Source: Candidatus Mesenet endosymbiont of Agriotes lineatus
GTDB taxonomy: Bacteria; Pseudomonadota; Alphaproteobacteria; Rickettsiales; Anaplasmataceae
DNA: 64,000 bases
NCBI RefSeq assembly: GCF_964019585.1
Contig: NZ_OZ026454.1
Coordinates: 1,178,001-1,242,000 of the forward strand
Direction: 5' to 3'
Under the pieces are notes generated by a model. It saw only the letters and a list, made by a program, of their open reading frames with translations, was not told the DNA's origin and ran no database searches. The translations under genes were made by a program, and so were the position numbers. Shown here in pieces: positions 1 through 8,693 of this stretch; positions within the stretch are counted from its first letter, which is position 1, and every line of letters begins with the position of its first letter.

Positions 1-1122
1 AATAATATTGAAATATCTACAGCACATGACGTCGTTCAATATTGCTCTAATGATTATAAAAATCGTGAGCTTTTTATGTATGATGGAGTTAAAATTCAAC
101 CAATAGGTAAGGGTAATGATGAAAGTGTTAGTAAGGTATCTCTTGTTTATAACCAAAAGGAGATAAACTTTTTTTCTTTTGTAGTAAATTGCCTAGCTCA
201 AGACTATGGAAGCCCTAAAAAGAATAAAGAGTTAAAGAAGGCTCTTAGCGTTGAACAAATTGTTCTTTATTTAGAAAAATTCATTATTGATCCTGTCTAT
301 GCTCCAAAAATATATAGCATAAGTGAAATTACTGATAATGTGGTTGGTCCACTTGGTAAAACTATAGATCAAATTAAAAATTTTCTTGAGCAAAATCAAA
401 TGCGTTATTTTAATCGCCTTAGTATTGATAAGGAAAACAAAACTATTTCTTTTGGATTTGTCAGCAAAGAAATTATAATGTCACAAAGTGATATATCTGC
501 TATAAATGAAAATCGCTATAATATTGATTATTATGGCTCTATTTTGAAGTGTTTAGGTGAAGAAATAAAATCAAATGTAGCTATTACAAGACACACTTTT
601 ACTGCAGATCAATTCTATGCAAAGCTTTTACTCTATAATCGGAGATTTGACTGCCTTATGTCTAAGAAGTCAACTGTAAATACTACAGAAGGTCAAAAAA
701 CAGATGAATTCACAAATGTACAAGAAACTAGTACATCGCCTAGCTATACGCAAACTCTTATTAATCCAAGTATTAAACATAAAGGTCTTGTAGCAAACAA
801 TACAAAAAATCAAGAGATAAGTAAAACTACTAATGTGCAGAGTGAGAGTACAGGACATTATATGCCACTTAGCCATACACAAACTCCTGCTCGTCTAAGC
901 ACTGAACATAGTGATCTTATACCTTGCAAGCCAAACAGTAACGAGCAACAATTTTCAACATCGTCGTTAGTATTAGTAACAGTTATACCTGGTTTAATAA
1001 TTCTTTTGCTACTTGCTTTAGCATATTATCGCTACAAAAAAAGAAGTGGTAATGAAGTTAGAACAGGTATTAATGCAGTGGAAATGAAATTAATTCCTTT
1101 AAATAATATAAACATCGTATGA
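1..1122 (+). CDS. Hypothetical membrane-anchored protein, 5'-truncated by the window edge
   Basis: The reading frame is open from base 1, so the real start lies outside the window; the first internal ATG is at 76. The visible 373 residues hold a long soluble region with no motif I recognise. A Ser/Thr/Asn-rich stretch follows, carrying two imperfect copies of a unit with the core S-x-T-Q-T (PSYTQT and LSHTQT). Near the C-terminus is one hydrophobic span (about 21 residues, around VTVIPGLIILLLLALAYY) followed by a basic YKKR stop-transfer and a short tail. This suggests one membrane anchor with most of the protein on the other face of the membrane, perhaps exported; that is inference. The stop codon lies 4 bases before an IS4 relic, so the C-terminus may have been altered by that element. 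Function unknown. Confidence 0.75.
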   Translation, partial: NNIEISTAHDVVQYCSNDYKNRELFMYDGVKIQPIGKGNDESVSKVSLVYNQKEINFFSFVVNCLAQDYGSPKKNKELKKALSVEQIVLYLEKFIIDPVYAPKIYSISEITDNVVGPLGKTIDQIKNFLEQNQMRYFNRLSIDKENKTISFGFVSKEIIMSQSDISAINENRYNIDYYGSILKCLGEEIKSNVAITRHTFTADQFYAKLLLYNRRFDCLMSKKSTVNTTEGQKTDEFTNVQETSTSPSYTQTLINPSIKHKGLVANNTKNQEISKTTNVQSESTGHYMPLSHTQTPARLSTEHSDLIPCKPNSNEQQFSTSSLVLVTVIPGLIILLLLALAYYRYKKRSGNEVRTGINAVEMKLIPLNNINIV

Positions 1123-1126
1123 TTTG

Positions 1127-2043
1127 CTAATCTTTCCTTCTTCTGGCCATAGACTGTCCTTCAGTTAGCTTCTGACATATAATTCTTACTCTAATTTTCG
1201 CTTCTTTTTCTAACTCGTTTTCTAAAAAGAACTTATCCTCTAAACACTTTAATAACTCTATTTTTTGATTTGTTTCTATGTCATACATATTGGTATCGGA
1301 TTTATAACTGCTAAGCTTCATCCATTTGTTTATTGGTACAATAAGTCAGATATTAGCAAATCATCAGTTGCCTCTATAACCCTGATCTGTTAGCTCATGA
1401 TTTAGAATGTAATTTTATCCCATTCATAACCACTATACATATCCTTTATACAAATTTTCCATATCATTAGGTAGGCTAATATATCCTATGCTTTTAAATT
1501 GTTTTAAATTGTGAGATGTTTCTAAATAAAGTTGTTGTACATTCTTTTCATATTCAGTAAACCTAAAATTTAAACCTTACAGAATCTTCATTTAATAATT
1601 CCATCTATGCTACAACTCCTATGTTACCCAAAATCATTCAACTTCTTTTCTGTTATAGTTGATATTTCATCTGCTTTCTCATTACAAAATTCGTTGAGGA
1701 TAAATTAGTTATTTTTCTCATTATAATTTTTTGTAATAAATTTAAGAGCCCTGTTTTTTTCTTCTCTCCACCAACTTCCCTTATCTGCACTCGTATGGTT
1801 TGAGGAATACTCCCATTTTCCCATTATTCAGAGTATACTAATACGCTGACTCTTTTTTCCAGATTTTGAAGCATTTCTGGTAATATCCATAAGTTCTGTA
1901 TTATTGATTCATACCAGACTTTTAGGTTGCTTCAAGAATTCTGCTCTTTATTTCTTTCCCTATACCCATAGGTCTTTTTTTAATCCAATTTTCTTCAGTT
2001 GAAAATTAATATTACCCCAAAGTTCAGCTATTTTCGATAGAGT
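1127..2043 (-). mobile_element. Decayed IS mosaic (IS4-like and IS630-like pieces), copy 1
   Basis: Read on the minus strand, 1321-1127 still encodes 64 residues of an IS4-type transposase (motif YKSDTNMYDIETNQKIEL and later KIRVRIICQKLTE). Around 1900-2043 are remnants of an IS630-like transposase (KIAELWGNI, QLKKIGLKK). At 1797-1823 is an IS end, actcgtatggtttgaggaat, matching those at 59850 and 60828. The middle (about 1300-1780) carries unidentified coding debris broken by stops. Nearly the whole segment recurs in opposite orientation at about 59624-60480. The 280 bases from 2044 to 2323 show only vague coding debris on the minus strand and no intact gene. Confidence 0.65.
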
Positions 2044-2323
2044 TTTGCGCAAATTTAATTTTGTGCTCCGAATTTTTTTCTGCCATTCGTAACCTTAAAT
2101 CTTTTGTACATCCAATGTTTGCATTGCTTTTTTCCTTAACTGCTGGCATTTTAAATCCTTATCCTATCACCATCTAGTGGATGGGTTGTAATTAACTTGT
2201 CTGGTATAGTTAGGTGTCGTTAATTCGCTAGATAGTTTTGTGCGTACCTTAATATCTTCTTGAAGTCTACTTTTTTATGAGAAAGTTTGCTATTAATTTG
2301 ATCATCAGATGTAGTTTTTCTTT

Positions 2324-2857
2324 TTAACTTGTTTCTGCAGCGAAAGTAGTTGCACTAGTGAGTTCAATTTTATTGTAAATCTCTCTAACGGGTACTGCAT
2401 AAACTTCTTGTAATGTATCAAGTACAATATCTCTATTAGATGGAAATAATATATGTTGTACTATAGATTTTTCCAGTACGTGTTGCTTAAGATATTGCAA
2501 TGCATTAAATGTATAATTATCACCAACTTTTTTAATATTATCAAGCTCCTTATCTAGTAGTTGAATATCTTCATTGTATTGTAACAATGCTGTTGAATCT
2601 TTATTTGCTTGTATTAATTGTGCACAGTGAGGGTAATTCCTCTTGAATTTTTTAAGTTCTTCTGTGAAATTCTTTAAAATAGGATCGTTATCTATCCTTG
2701 TTTCACTATCTAAATCAGCACATAAAATTGAAAGTATTAAGTTAACATTTACTGAGGTATTTAGTTGTTTTTTAATGGTAATTGGCTTTAGGTTCAAATT
2801 ATAATCTTCAGCTTTACCCTCTGTTTCAACTACTAATAGCTTTTCTTTTACTTTCAT
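2324..2857 (-). CDS. Hypothetical protein, 177 aa
   Basis: The frame is intact with an ATG preceded by a run of six G (2863-2868 on the plus strand as C), an unusually strong Shine-Dalgarno. The product is predicted soluble and largely helical, with no signal peptide or membrane span. It has no catalytic motif I recognise. It is flanked by an IS mosaic downstream and an ankyrin relic plus structured intergenic DNA upstream, so it stands alone. Its intact frame amid decayed DNA and its strong RBS argue for a functional Wolbachia-lineage gene. No function is proposed. Confidence 0.6.
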   Translation of the reverse strand: MKVKEKLLVVETEGKAEDYNLNLKPITIKKQLNTSVNVNLILSILCADLDSETRIDNDPILKNFTEELKKFKRNYPHCAQLIQANKDSTALLQYNEDIQLLDKELDNIKKVGDNYTFNALQYLKQHVLEKSIVQHILFPSNRDIVLDTLQEVYAVPVREIYNKIELTSATTFAAETS

Positions 2858-2862
2858 ATTAT

Positions 2863-2868
2863 CCCCCC
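2863..2868 (-). promoter_or_regulatory. Poly-G Shine-Dalgarno of the 177-aa gene
   Basis: Six consecutive G on the minus strand lie five bases before the ATG, in DNA otherwise very AT-rich. A G run can pair with the CCUCC anti-SD using one G-U wobble. Similar runs precede several other hypothetical genes in this window. Confidence 0.55.
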
Positions 2869-3066
2869 TACAACATATACAAAGTTATTAGCTCTATATC
2901 CTTTCTTTTTATTTTTATAAAAGGCTTTTAAAAATATTGTGTAGTTTAACCTACTACTAGTTAATGATCAACATAAACGTTCTTTCTAATACTCTATTAG
3001 ATTAATATATCTATAAGTTATTTTAAAAGTGCTGTGGGTTTTAAAAGTGATATCTAATTTTTATAT

Positions 3067-3153
3067 ACTGCTGTTTTGAGAGAACATGTAGATGTGGCAG
3101 GGTTCCTTTTAAAAAATGGTGCAGATCTTAACGTTAAAGGAGTTAACAGATAA
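3067..3153 (+). pseudogene. Ankyrin-repeat gene fragment
   Basis: The plus strand encodes one ankyrin repeat half, with the typical pattern AVLREHVDVAGFLLKNGADL followed by NVKG and then a TAA stop. No start codon, RBS or upstream repeats remain. It is a relic of an ankyrin gene, a family abundant in Wolbachia. Too short to assign to a particular parent gene. Confidence 0.6.
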
Positions 3154-3215
3154 TGTAAAAAATACTGCAAAAATTCTGCTTCCATGGTTTAAAACATATA
3201 TGATATAAAGAGAGA

Positions 3216-3495
3216 GCCAATCTGGAGAGATTGAGGCTGTAGAGGCGGCCTTTAAAGTGGCAGATGTATAGGAAAAAAAGATCTGAATATATTGAATAGG
3301 ATCTTTGGCGACCTACTGAATAGTTTTAGCTATTTTAGGCTCTTTTGCCTAGAGTAAGGGTTGATATCCTTATAGTTATATGCCTTAAAACATATAACCA
3401 TAGCGCTTCCAATTATCAATTCTCTCATGGTGGGAATCCGTGAAAAGGGCTAAAAACGCTCCTCTCTCTGATGTTGTACACCTCTCCAGATTGGC
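3216..3495. other. 280-base element with perfect 14-base inverted ends; candidate structured RNA or small mobile repeat
   Basis: The ends are exact inverted repeats, GCCAATCTGGAGAG at 3216-3229 and its complement at 3482-3495. Inside are further hairpins: an 8-bp stem at 3375-3382/3391-3398 with loop CCTTAAAA, and a 5-bp stem at 3336-3340/3347-3351. No open frame covers it. I see no target-site duplication. The loop string GCCTTAAAAC is also found, from memory, in enterobacterial 6S RNA, but length and overall shape do not match 6S well. It could be a structured RNA with a closing stem, or a MITE-like repeat. I do not see tmRNA, RNase P or SRP RNA signatures. Confidence 0.4.
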
Positions 3496-3624
3496 ACTAA
3501 ATCAACAATAGGTCGATTAAAAAATCAACACACAATTCCTAAATCAAATTCTTTTTAACATCTTTTTTCAATTCCCTTTTATCTTTTTATTCTTTTTCTC
3601 ATATTTTATGAAAAACCTAAGTAG

Positions 3625-4983
3625 TTGCAAAATACCAAATTATTGATTAATTTCACTGAGCTGTGCTTTGATACGGTATCGCCAGGGTATAAATATTATA
3701 ATACCTGGCATATTAAAGTTATTGCTGATATATTGCAAGCTGCCTTTAGTGGTGAAGTAACGCGCATTATTGTTAACATGCCGCCAAGATCAATGAAGTC
3801 AATTTGTATTAGCGTTGCTTGGCCCGCATGGATTTTAGGAATAAGACCAGAAGCACGGATAATTGTTGCCAGTTACTCACAAATTCTCAGCTTAAAACAC
3901 TCGCTTGATACTAGATGCATATTGCAATCTGATTGGTATAGGGAGTTATTTCCAGAAACCAAACTCGCACAAGATACTCAATGTAAGTTTCAAACAACCA
4001 AGATGGGATTTAGATTCGCCACTTCAGTTGGAGGTACCTTAACTGGAGAAGGGGGTGATTTTTTAATAGTTGATGATCCCCTAACTCCAATGCAGGCTGC
4101 AAGTGAGAGGATGAGAAGCCGTGCTAATACATGGTTTGATCAGACGTTTGCCACTCGGCTAAATGATAGAAAAACGGGAGTTATAGTTGTAGTGATGCAC
4201 AGACTCCATCCGGATGATTTAACAGGACATTTATTGAGCAAAGCAGGTGGCATTTGGCATCATTTATGCTTGCCTATGATCTCTGAGGAAAAACAAACTA
4301 TTTACTCACGAATGAGAGATATTTTATATGTTAGGGAAAAAGGAGAGTTGCTTCTTCCCGTAGGAAAAAAAGATATTGAGCAAATAAAAACAGAGCTTGG
4401 CACATATGCCTTTGCGGCACAGTATCAACAAAATCCACTATCTGAGTGTCAAATTAAACAAGAATGGATAAAACGTTACCGAGATTGCCCAAATGACTTA
4501 TCTTATGTTACCCAAAGTTGGGATACTGCAAATTCGCAAGATAAAGATTTTAGTGCATGCACTACCTGGGCTAAAGTAGATAATATGTTCTATCTGCTTG
4601 ATTCATACAGAGCAAAGTTAGAATATCCAAGCTTAAAACAGCAAGTACTATCTTTAGCTAAGCGATGGCAGCCTCATGCAATTTTAATTGAAGCCAAGGC
4701 TAGCGGTCAGCAGTTAATACAAGAGCTTAAAGCCAATAGTATTTTACCTATTATTAAGATAACACCATCTGCAAATAAAATTACTCGTTTCCATCAAACT
4801 GTTCCACTTATAGAAGCTGGTCGTATTTTTCTTCCCCATAGCGCTGTTTGGCTCGGTGATTTTGAATATGAGCTCTTTATGTTTCCAAAAGTTCGATATG
4901 ATGACCAAGTGGATAGTATGACTCAATATCTAAATTGGGCTTACAGCTCTACGCATAACATTCCAAAAATTGTATGTTTTTGA
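3625..4983 (+). CDS. Phage-type terminase large subunit (TerL)
   Basis: Terminase large subunits are the ATPase motor and headful nuclease that package DNA into phage or GTA heads. The 452-aa product has an N-terminal ATPase with a P-loop-like MPPRSMKS, a Walker B DFLIVDDP at about residues 148-155 and a coupling motif VVVMHRL. A C-terminal RNase H-like nuclease domain begins near SWDTANSQDKDFSACTTW, with acidic residues in ILIEAKASG and YDDQVDSMTQYL. This fits the psiM2_ORF9-type terminase family rather than the GGRGAGKT type of RcGTA. The start is TTG, with an in-frame TAG immediately before it, so the N-terminus is short. No small terminase, portal or capsid gene is adjacent; it stands as an isolated phage relic with an intact frame. 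Confidence 0.85.
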   Translation: MQNTKLLINFTELCFDTVSPGYKYYNTWHIKVIADILQAAFSGEVTRIIVNMPPRSMKSICISVAWPAWILGIRPEARIIVASYSQILSLKHSLDTRCILQSDWYRELFPETKLAQDTQCKFQTTKMGFRFATSVGGTLTGEGGDFLIVDDPLTPMQAASERMRSRANTWFDQTFATRLNDRKTGVIVVVMHRLHPDDLTGHLLSKAGGIWHHLCLPMISEEKQTIYSRMRDILYVREKGELLLPVGKKDIEQIKTELGTYAFAAQYQQNPLSECQIKQEWIKRYRDCPNDLSYVTQSWDTANSQDKDFSACTTWAKVDNMFYLLDSYRAKLEYPSLKQQVLSLAKRWQPHAILIEAKASGQQLIQELKANSILPIIKITPSANKITRFHQTVPLIEAGRIFLPHSAVWLGDFEYELFMFPKVRYDDQVDSMTQYLNWAYSSTHNIPKIVCF

Positions 4984-5066
4984 TTTCTTAAAAAGAGATA
5001 TTATATTAATGTTAATATAGTATCAATAATGGTTTTGTCATACTTAGAAATAAAAATTATGCACGC

Positions 5067-5984
5067 TTGATAAGAAATAAGTATTTAAAATCACAAAAAT
5101 TAAAAAAGAATTACGTAACCATATCTACAAATGAATATCTAGAATTACAAAAATATAAATTAAAGCATGAGCTAAAAGTAATCAGAGATTGTGATTATGA
5201 GAGGGAACGTGCTTTTAATAGTCATTGTGCTCAAAACTCAGAAGAATATTTTAAAATAGTAAAAAACTTAATACTTGATGGTATCAAGCATGGAATTATT
5301 GATAGTGACATTTATGATCTTATGTTAAGCGAACATTGTCTATTTTCTGAGATATTAGAAGATAGTGAATTAAAAGATGTATGTATTGCTGCTGTAAGAA
5401 ATACTCCATATAACCTTTCAACTTATCAAACCGAAGAAACGGAGGTGAGTTCTGCTATATACAAAGAAGGAATTATTGGTAATATATTTACATACGCGCC
5501 AGAGCTCATATCAAATTTTCTTGAGGTAATTTCGTATTCATCAAAAAATAATATTTTCATACCAAAAAATTATATTTTTGATGTAGAAGAAGATTTTAAA
5601 GACAGCGTGGAAGAGGATATTAAAAATTATTGTACGATAAATATTAATGGAGATTATGATATTGAACCATACTACCTTCTACCTATAAAAGATAGTCTTC
5701 ATTTTAAAGAATTTAAGCAATATTTTAAGGATATTTATAGTGCAATAAATTCCGATGATCTTGATAAAGTAAAAAGTAGTTTAGAAAAAATAAAAACTAG
5801 TGTTTCTGAGTATAAAGTAGATATTAGTAGTGTTGCTCAAGCATTATGCTGCTTAGCAAAAGAAGCTAAATCTGATCAAGATATTGGACATGCTATTTCT
5901 GATGCACAAGCAGATATTACCTTCCCTATATATCTAGAAAATACTAGCATATCTTCAGGTACTAATAAAGAAGGGAGGTTTTAA
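5067..5984 (+). CDS. Hypothetical protein, paralogue A of a tandem pair
   Basis: A 305-aa frame opening with TTG; no upstream ATG is available in frame, so the start is uncertain. The product is predicted soluble, helical and acidic. The last third, from about FKEFKQYFKDIYSAINSDDL, is nearly identical at both protein and DNA level to the next gene, while the N-terminal two thirds differ. Both begin with a similar short motif (EYLELQKYK versus EYQDYLEFKNK), which supports common ancestry. I recognise no known domain. The conserved C-terminal module may be the functional or localisation part; that is inference. Confidence 0.65.
   Translation: MIRNKYLKSQKLKKNYVTISTNEYLELQKYKLKHELKVIRDCDYERERAFNSHCAQNSEEYFKIVKNLILDGIKHGIIDSDIYDLMLSEHCLFSEILEDSELKDVCIAAVRNTPYNLSTYQTEETEVSSAIYKEGIIGNIFTYAPELISNFLEVISYSSKNNIFIPKNYIFDVEEDFKDSVEEDIKNYCTININGDYDIEPYYLLPIKDSLHFKEFKQYFKDIYSAINSDDLDKVKSSLEKIKTSVSEYKVDISSVAQALCCLAKEAKSDQDIGHAISDAQADITFPIYLENTSISSGTNKEGRF
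5697..5968 (+). repeat. Near-identical 3' module, copy in paralogue A
   Basis: About 270 bases match 6638-6909 with only a few substitutions, whereas flanking coding sequence is clearly diverged. The pattern indicates a recent partial duplication or gene conversion. Confidence 0.8.
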
Positions 5985-6067
5985 TTTTTTTAGCTAAAAA
6001 GTATAGAGTTGAATTTTATGCCATTTTACTATACTATATTAGTAAGTTTTACTTATGTAAGAAAAAA

Positions 6068-6937
6068 ATGCCTTATATTAATGAAGAAGAATATCAAGAT
6101 TACCTTGAATTCAAAAATAAGCAACTGAATGATCAATTAAGAAACGCTGTTGCTACTCATCGTTATGATATAGTAAAAGAGCTAATTTCTAATCAGAAGT
6201 TAAAACCAATCGATGATAAAATGTGCGAATTGATATTTGATAAATCTATACTTCGGGATCTATGTCGAAAAGATTATTTGCATGATATAATAGATTTTTT
6301 TATGAAGTACGTTTCGCGTAATTTTTTGTATCATAATTACTTTGGCTATTACCTTCAGGAATGTGTGTATAGAAGATTTGTGTCGTTGAGTTTACAGGGT
6401 GTATTACCATGCTTATTAAAAGCTATATCAAACTCAGAGAGGTATGATATTTCCATTGATTTTATAAATGTTATATATCTAAAAGTGGCATTAGATGAGG
6501 AGAATGGGCCTAATCGTATACACTTAGAAAAAGCTCTAGAAGCTATTGATAAGTACTGTACAAGATTAATAGATGACTATAATTCGAGTTATGATGTTGA
6601 CCCACACTATCTCTTATCAATAAAAGATGCTCCTAATTTTAAAGAATTTAAGCAATATTTTAAGGATATTTATAGTGCAATAAATTCCGATGATCTTGAT
6701 AAAGTAAAAAGTAGTTTAGAAAAAATAAAAACTAGTGTTTCTGAGTATAAAGTGGATATTAGTAGTGTTGCTCAAGCATTATGCTGCTTAGTAAAAAAAG
6801 CTGGATTTAATCAAGATATTGGACATGCTATTTCTGATGCACAAGCAGATATTACCTTCCCTATATATCTAGAAAATACTAGCATATCTTCAGGTACTAA
6901 TAAAGAGTTTCAATTTTCAATCTTGAAGCAGGCTTAA
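6068..6937 (+). CDS. Hypothetical protein, paralogue B of a tandem pair
   Basis: A 289-aa frame starting at ATG, with no clear Shine-Dalgarno. The N-terminal half contains an ankyrin-like phrase (AVATHRYDIVKELISNQKL) but no full repeat array. From FKEFKQYFKDIYS to SSGTNKE it matches paralogue A almost base for base, while the two diverge on both sides. The last residues (FQFSILKQA) differ from A. The gene converges on fabI, and the two stop regions overlap by four bases. Function unknown; the pair looks like a duplicated, lineage-specific family maintained by recombination at the 3' end. Confidence 0.7.
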   Translation: MPYINEEEYQDYLEFKNKQLNDQLRNAVATHRYDIVKELISNQKLKPIDDKMCELIFDKSILRDLCRKDYLHDIIDFFMKYVSRNFLYHNYFGYYLQECVYRRFVSLSLQGVLPCLLKAISNSERYDISIDFINVIYLKVALDEENGPNRIHLEKALEAIDKYCTRLIDDYNSSYDVDPHYLLSIKDAPNFKEFKQYFKDIYSAINSDDLDKVKSSLEKIKTSVSEYKVDISSVAQALCCLVKKAGFNQDIGHAISDAQADITFPIYLENTSISSGTNKEFQFSILKQA

Positions 6938-7722
6938 TTAACGTCAATATCCATAGGTTTCATTCCTACAACGTTATAGCCTGAATCTACATGTAAGATC
7001 TCTCCGGTAATGCCACTGCTGAGATTTGATAGTAAAAATAAAGCTGCTTTGCCTATCTCTTCTATTGTAACATTCCTCCTTAGAGGTGAGCTTTTGCTGC
7101 TATAGTTTTGAATATAGTGAAAGTCTTTTATTCCAGAAGAAGCAAGTGTTCTTATAGGGCCAGCTGAGATGGCGTTAACTCTAATATTTTTAGGACCTAA
7201 ATCACATGCTAAGTAGCGTACGCTTGCTTCAAGTGCAGCTTTACATAAGCCCATAACATTGTAATTTGGCATTACTTTTTCAGCTCCGTAGTATGATAGG
7301 GTTAGCAAACTTCCTTCTTGACTCATAATTTTTGCTGCTTCTCTTGCTAGAGCTGTAAATGAGTAACATGAAATATGCATTGCTGAAAGAAAATTTTCCA
7401 AGGAGGTATTAATATACGGTCCATTTAACTCATTTTTATCGGAAAAGGCAATTGCATGCACGAGAAAATCGATACTTTCCCATTTCTTTTTCACTTCTGC
7501 AAATGTACTATCTATCGATTTTTCATTTTTAACATCACAATGCAAAATTAACTGGCAATTTAGGTTATTCTTTTCTACTAATTCAGATATTTTCTCTTTT
7601 ACATTATCTGATGGATAAGTCACTATCAACTCTGCACCTTGCTTTGCAAGTTCCTTTGTAATACCAAACGCTAGCGATCTTTCGTTTATAATTCCAGTTA
7701 TAATTCCCTTCTTTCCTTGCAT
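6934..7722 (-). CDS. fabI: Enoyl-[acyl-carrier-protein] reductase (NADH), FabI
   Basis: FabI catalyses the last reduction of each cycle of type II fatty-acid synthesis, in the cytoplasm. The product has the short-chain dehydrogenase fold: an N-terminal nucleotide-binding segment (GKKGIITGIINERSLAFGI), the catalytic Tyr-x6-Lys in YNVMGLCK, and the segment RVNAISAGPIRTLA typical of FabI. I choose the ATG at 7722 over the GTG twelve bases upstream, because AGGAT lies at proper spacing before it and it gives the usual length of about 262 residues. It stands alone, convergent with the preceding hypothetical gene. Confidence 0.95.
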   Translation of the reverse strand: MQGKKGIITGIINERSLAFGITKELAKQGAELIVTYPSDNVKEKISELVEKNNLNCQLILHCDVKNEKSIDSTFAEVKKKWESIDFLVHAIAFSDKNELNGPYINTSLENFLSAMHISCYSFTALAREAAKIMSQEGSLLTLSYYGAEKVMPNYNVMGLCKAALEASVRYLACDLGPKNIRVNAISAGPIRTLASSGIKDFHYIQNYSSKSSPLRRNVTIEEIGKAALFLLSNLSSGITGEILHVDSGYNVVGMKPMDIDVN

Positions 7723-7838
7723 AATCCTGTTCACAGCAACTTTAGAGATAAATTATTTATATTTTATCTAAATAATAAAAATAGACAACTTCAATATGCA
7801 AGCAAGTATTTAATAAAAATATTAAGATATTTGAAATT

Positions 7839-7867
7839 TTGACAATATTAAATTAGTTTGCTAAACC
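7839..7867 (+). promoter_or_regulatory. Possible promoter of recO
   Basis: A consensus TTGACA at 7839-7844 is followed after 17 bases by TAAACC, a weak -10 match. It lies in the divergent fabI-recO gap. The -35 match is good and the -10 poor, so this is tentative. Confidence 0.35.
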
Positions 7868-7897
7868 TGAGGGAGAGTTTATGAAGAGTAATCCAAA

Positions 7898-8620
7898 ATG
7901 CAATGGGAAGATGAAGGCGTTTTAATTGCAGTTAAGAAGTACGGTGATAATGGTTTGATTCTTTCTTTGTTTACAAAAAATAACGGTAAACGTCGGGGAT
8001 TCATTAAGACATCAAAAAGCAGCAGTTACAAATTCGAGGTAGGTAGTTTATTTGCGGTTCAATGGAGAGCAAGGTCTTTAGATAATTTAGGCTACTTTAA
8101 GTGTGAACTAATGAGATCGAATATGTATTACCTCATTACAGATAAAATTAAGGCCATTGCTATTTCTTCTGCTTCTTCTATTTTAGAAAAAGTATTACCA
8201 GAAGGGGAAAAACAGGCAGCTTTGTATGAGGATTTAATTTTGCTTATTGATGCCATGCAACATGACGATTGGCAAAAATATTACCTTAAATTTGAACTGG
8301 AGCTTTTATCACAACTTGGTTTTGCTTTAGATTTAACTAAATGCGCTGTAAGTAAAACAAATGAGGATCTAAAATTTATTTCCCCCAAAACTGGTAAAGC
8401 TGTGTCCGAAAAGATAGGAAAAAATTATGCACACAATCTGCTTCCCTTACCGAAGATGTTATATGACGTATATCATAATTACCAAATTAATTATAAGCTA
8501 GAGGAGTTTCAGCTTAGTTTAAAAATTCTTGGATATTTTCTCAGTAAACATTTGTTTTCCCAATTTGCTACTGAGCTACCATTTTATAGGAAATTATTGA
8601 TTTCTTCTAATCCATCTTAA
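7898..8620 (+). CDS. recO: DNA repair protein RecO
   Basis: RecO helps load RecA on SSB-coated DNA in the RecFOR recombination pathway. The 240-aa product opens with the family OB-fold start (WEDEGVLIAVKKYGDNGLILSLFT) and continues with GKRRGFIK. A helical C-terminal region contains LLSQLGFALDLTKCAV, where other RecO proteins carry the first cysteine of a zinc site; later cysteines are not evident, so the zinc site is probably missing. A well-placed GAGGGAG precedes a different ATG at 7880, which opens a 14-codon frame overlapping the recO start; the recO ATG itself has no clear RBS, so translation may be coupled. Confidence 0.92.
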   Translation: MQWEDEGVLIAVKKYGDNGLILSLFTKNNGKRRGFIKTSKSSSYKFEVGSLFAVQWRARSLDNLGYFKCELMRSNMYYLITDKIKAIAISSASSILEKVLPEGEKQAALYEDLILLIDAMQHDDWQKYYLKFELELLSQLGFALDLTKCAVSKTNEDLKFISPKTGKAVSEKIGKNYAHNLLPLPKMLYDVYHNYQINYKLEEFQLSLKILGYFLSKHLFSQFATELPFYRKLLISSNPS

Positions 8621-8684
8621 CTTAATATTAAGATTAGTATAGGTAATTATTTTTTCTTAGTTATACTATTGCAAATTTAAGTTT

Positions 8685-8689
8685 GGGGG
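8685..8689 (+). promoter_or_regulatory. Poly-G Shine-Dalgarno of the 551-aa gene
   Basis: GGGGG ends four bases before the ATG at 8694, in AT-rich DNA. It belongs to the poly-G class noted before several hypothetical genes here. Confidence 0.55.
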
Positions 8690-8693
8690 ATGT

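Noticed and set aside
3216-3495. Identification of this element as tmRNA, RNase P RNA or SRP RNA
   Set aside because: I looked for the tag-peptide frame, the GAGGAAAGTCC-type core and the SRP tetraloop region and found none.
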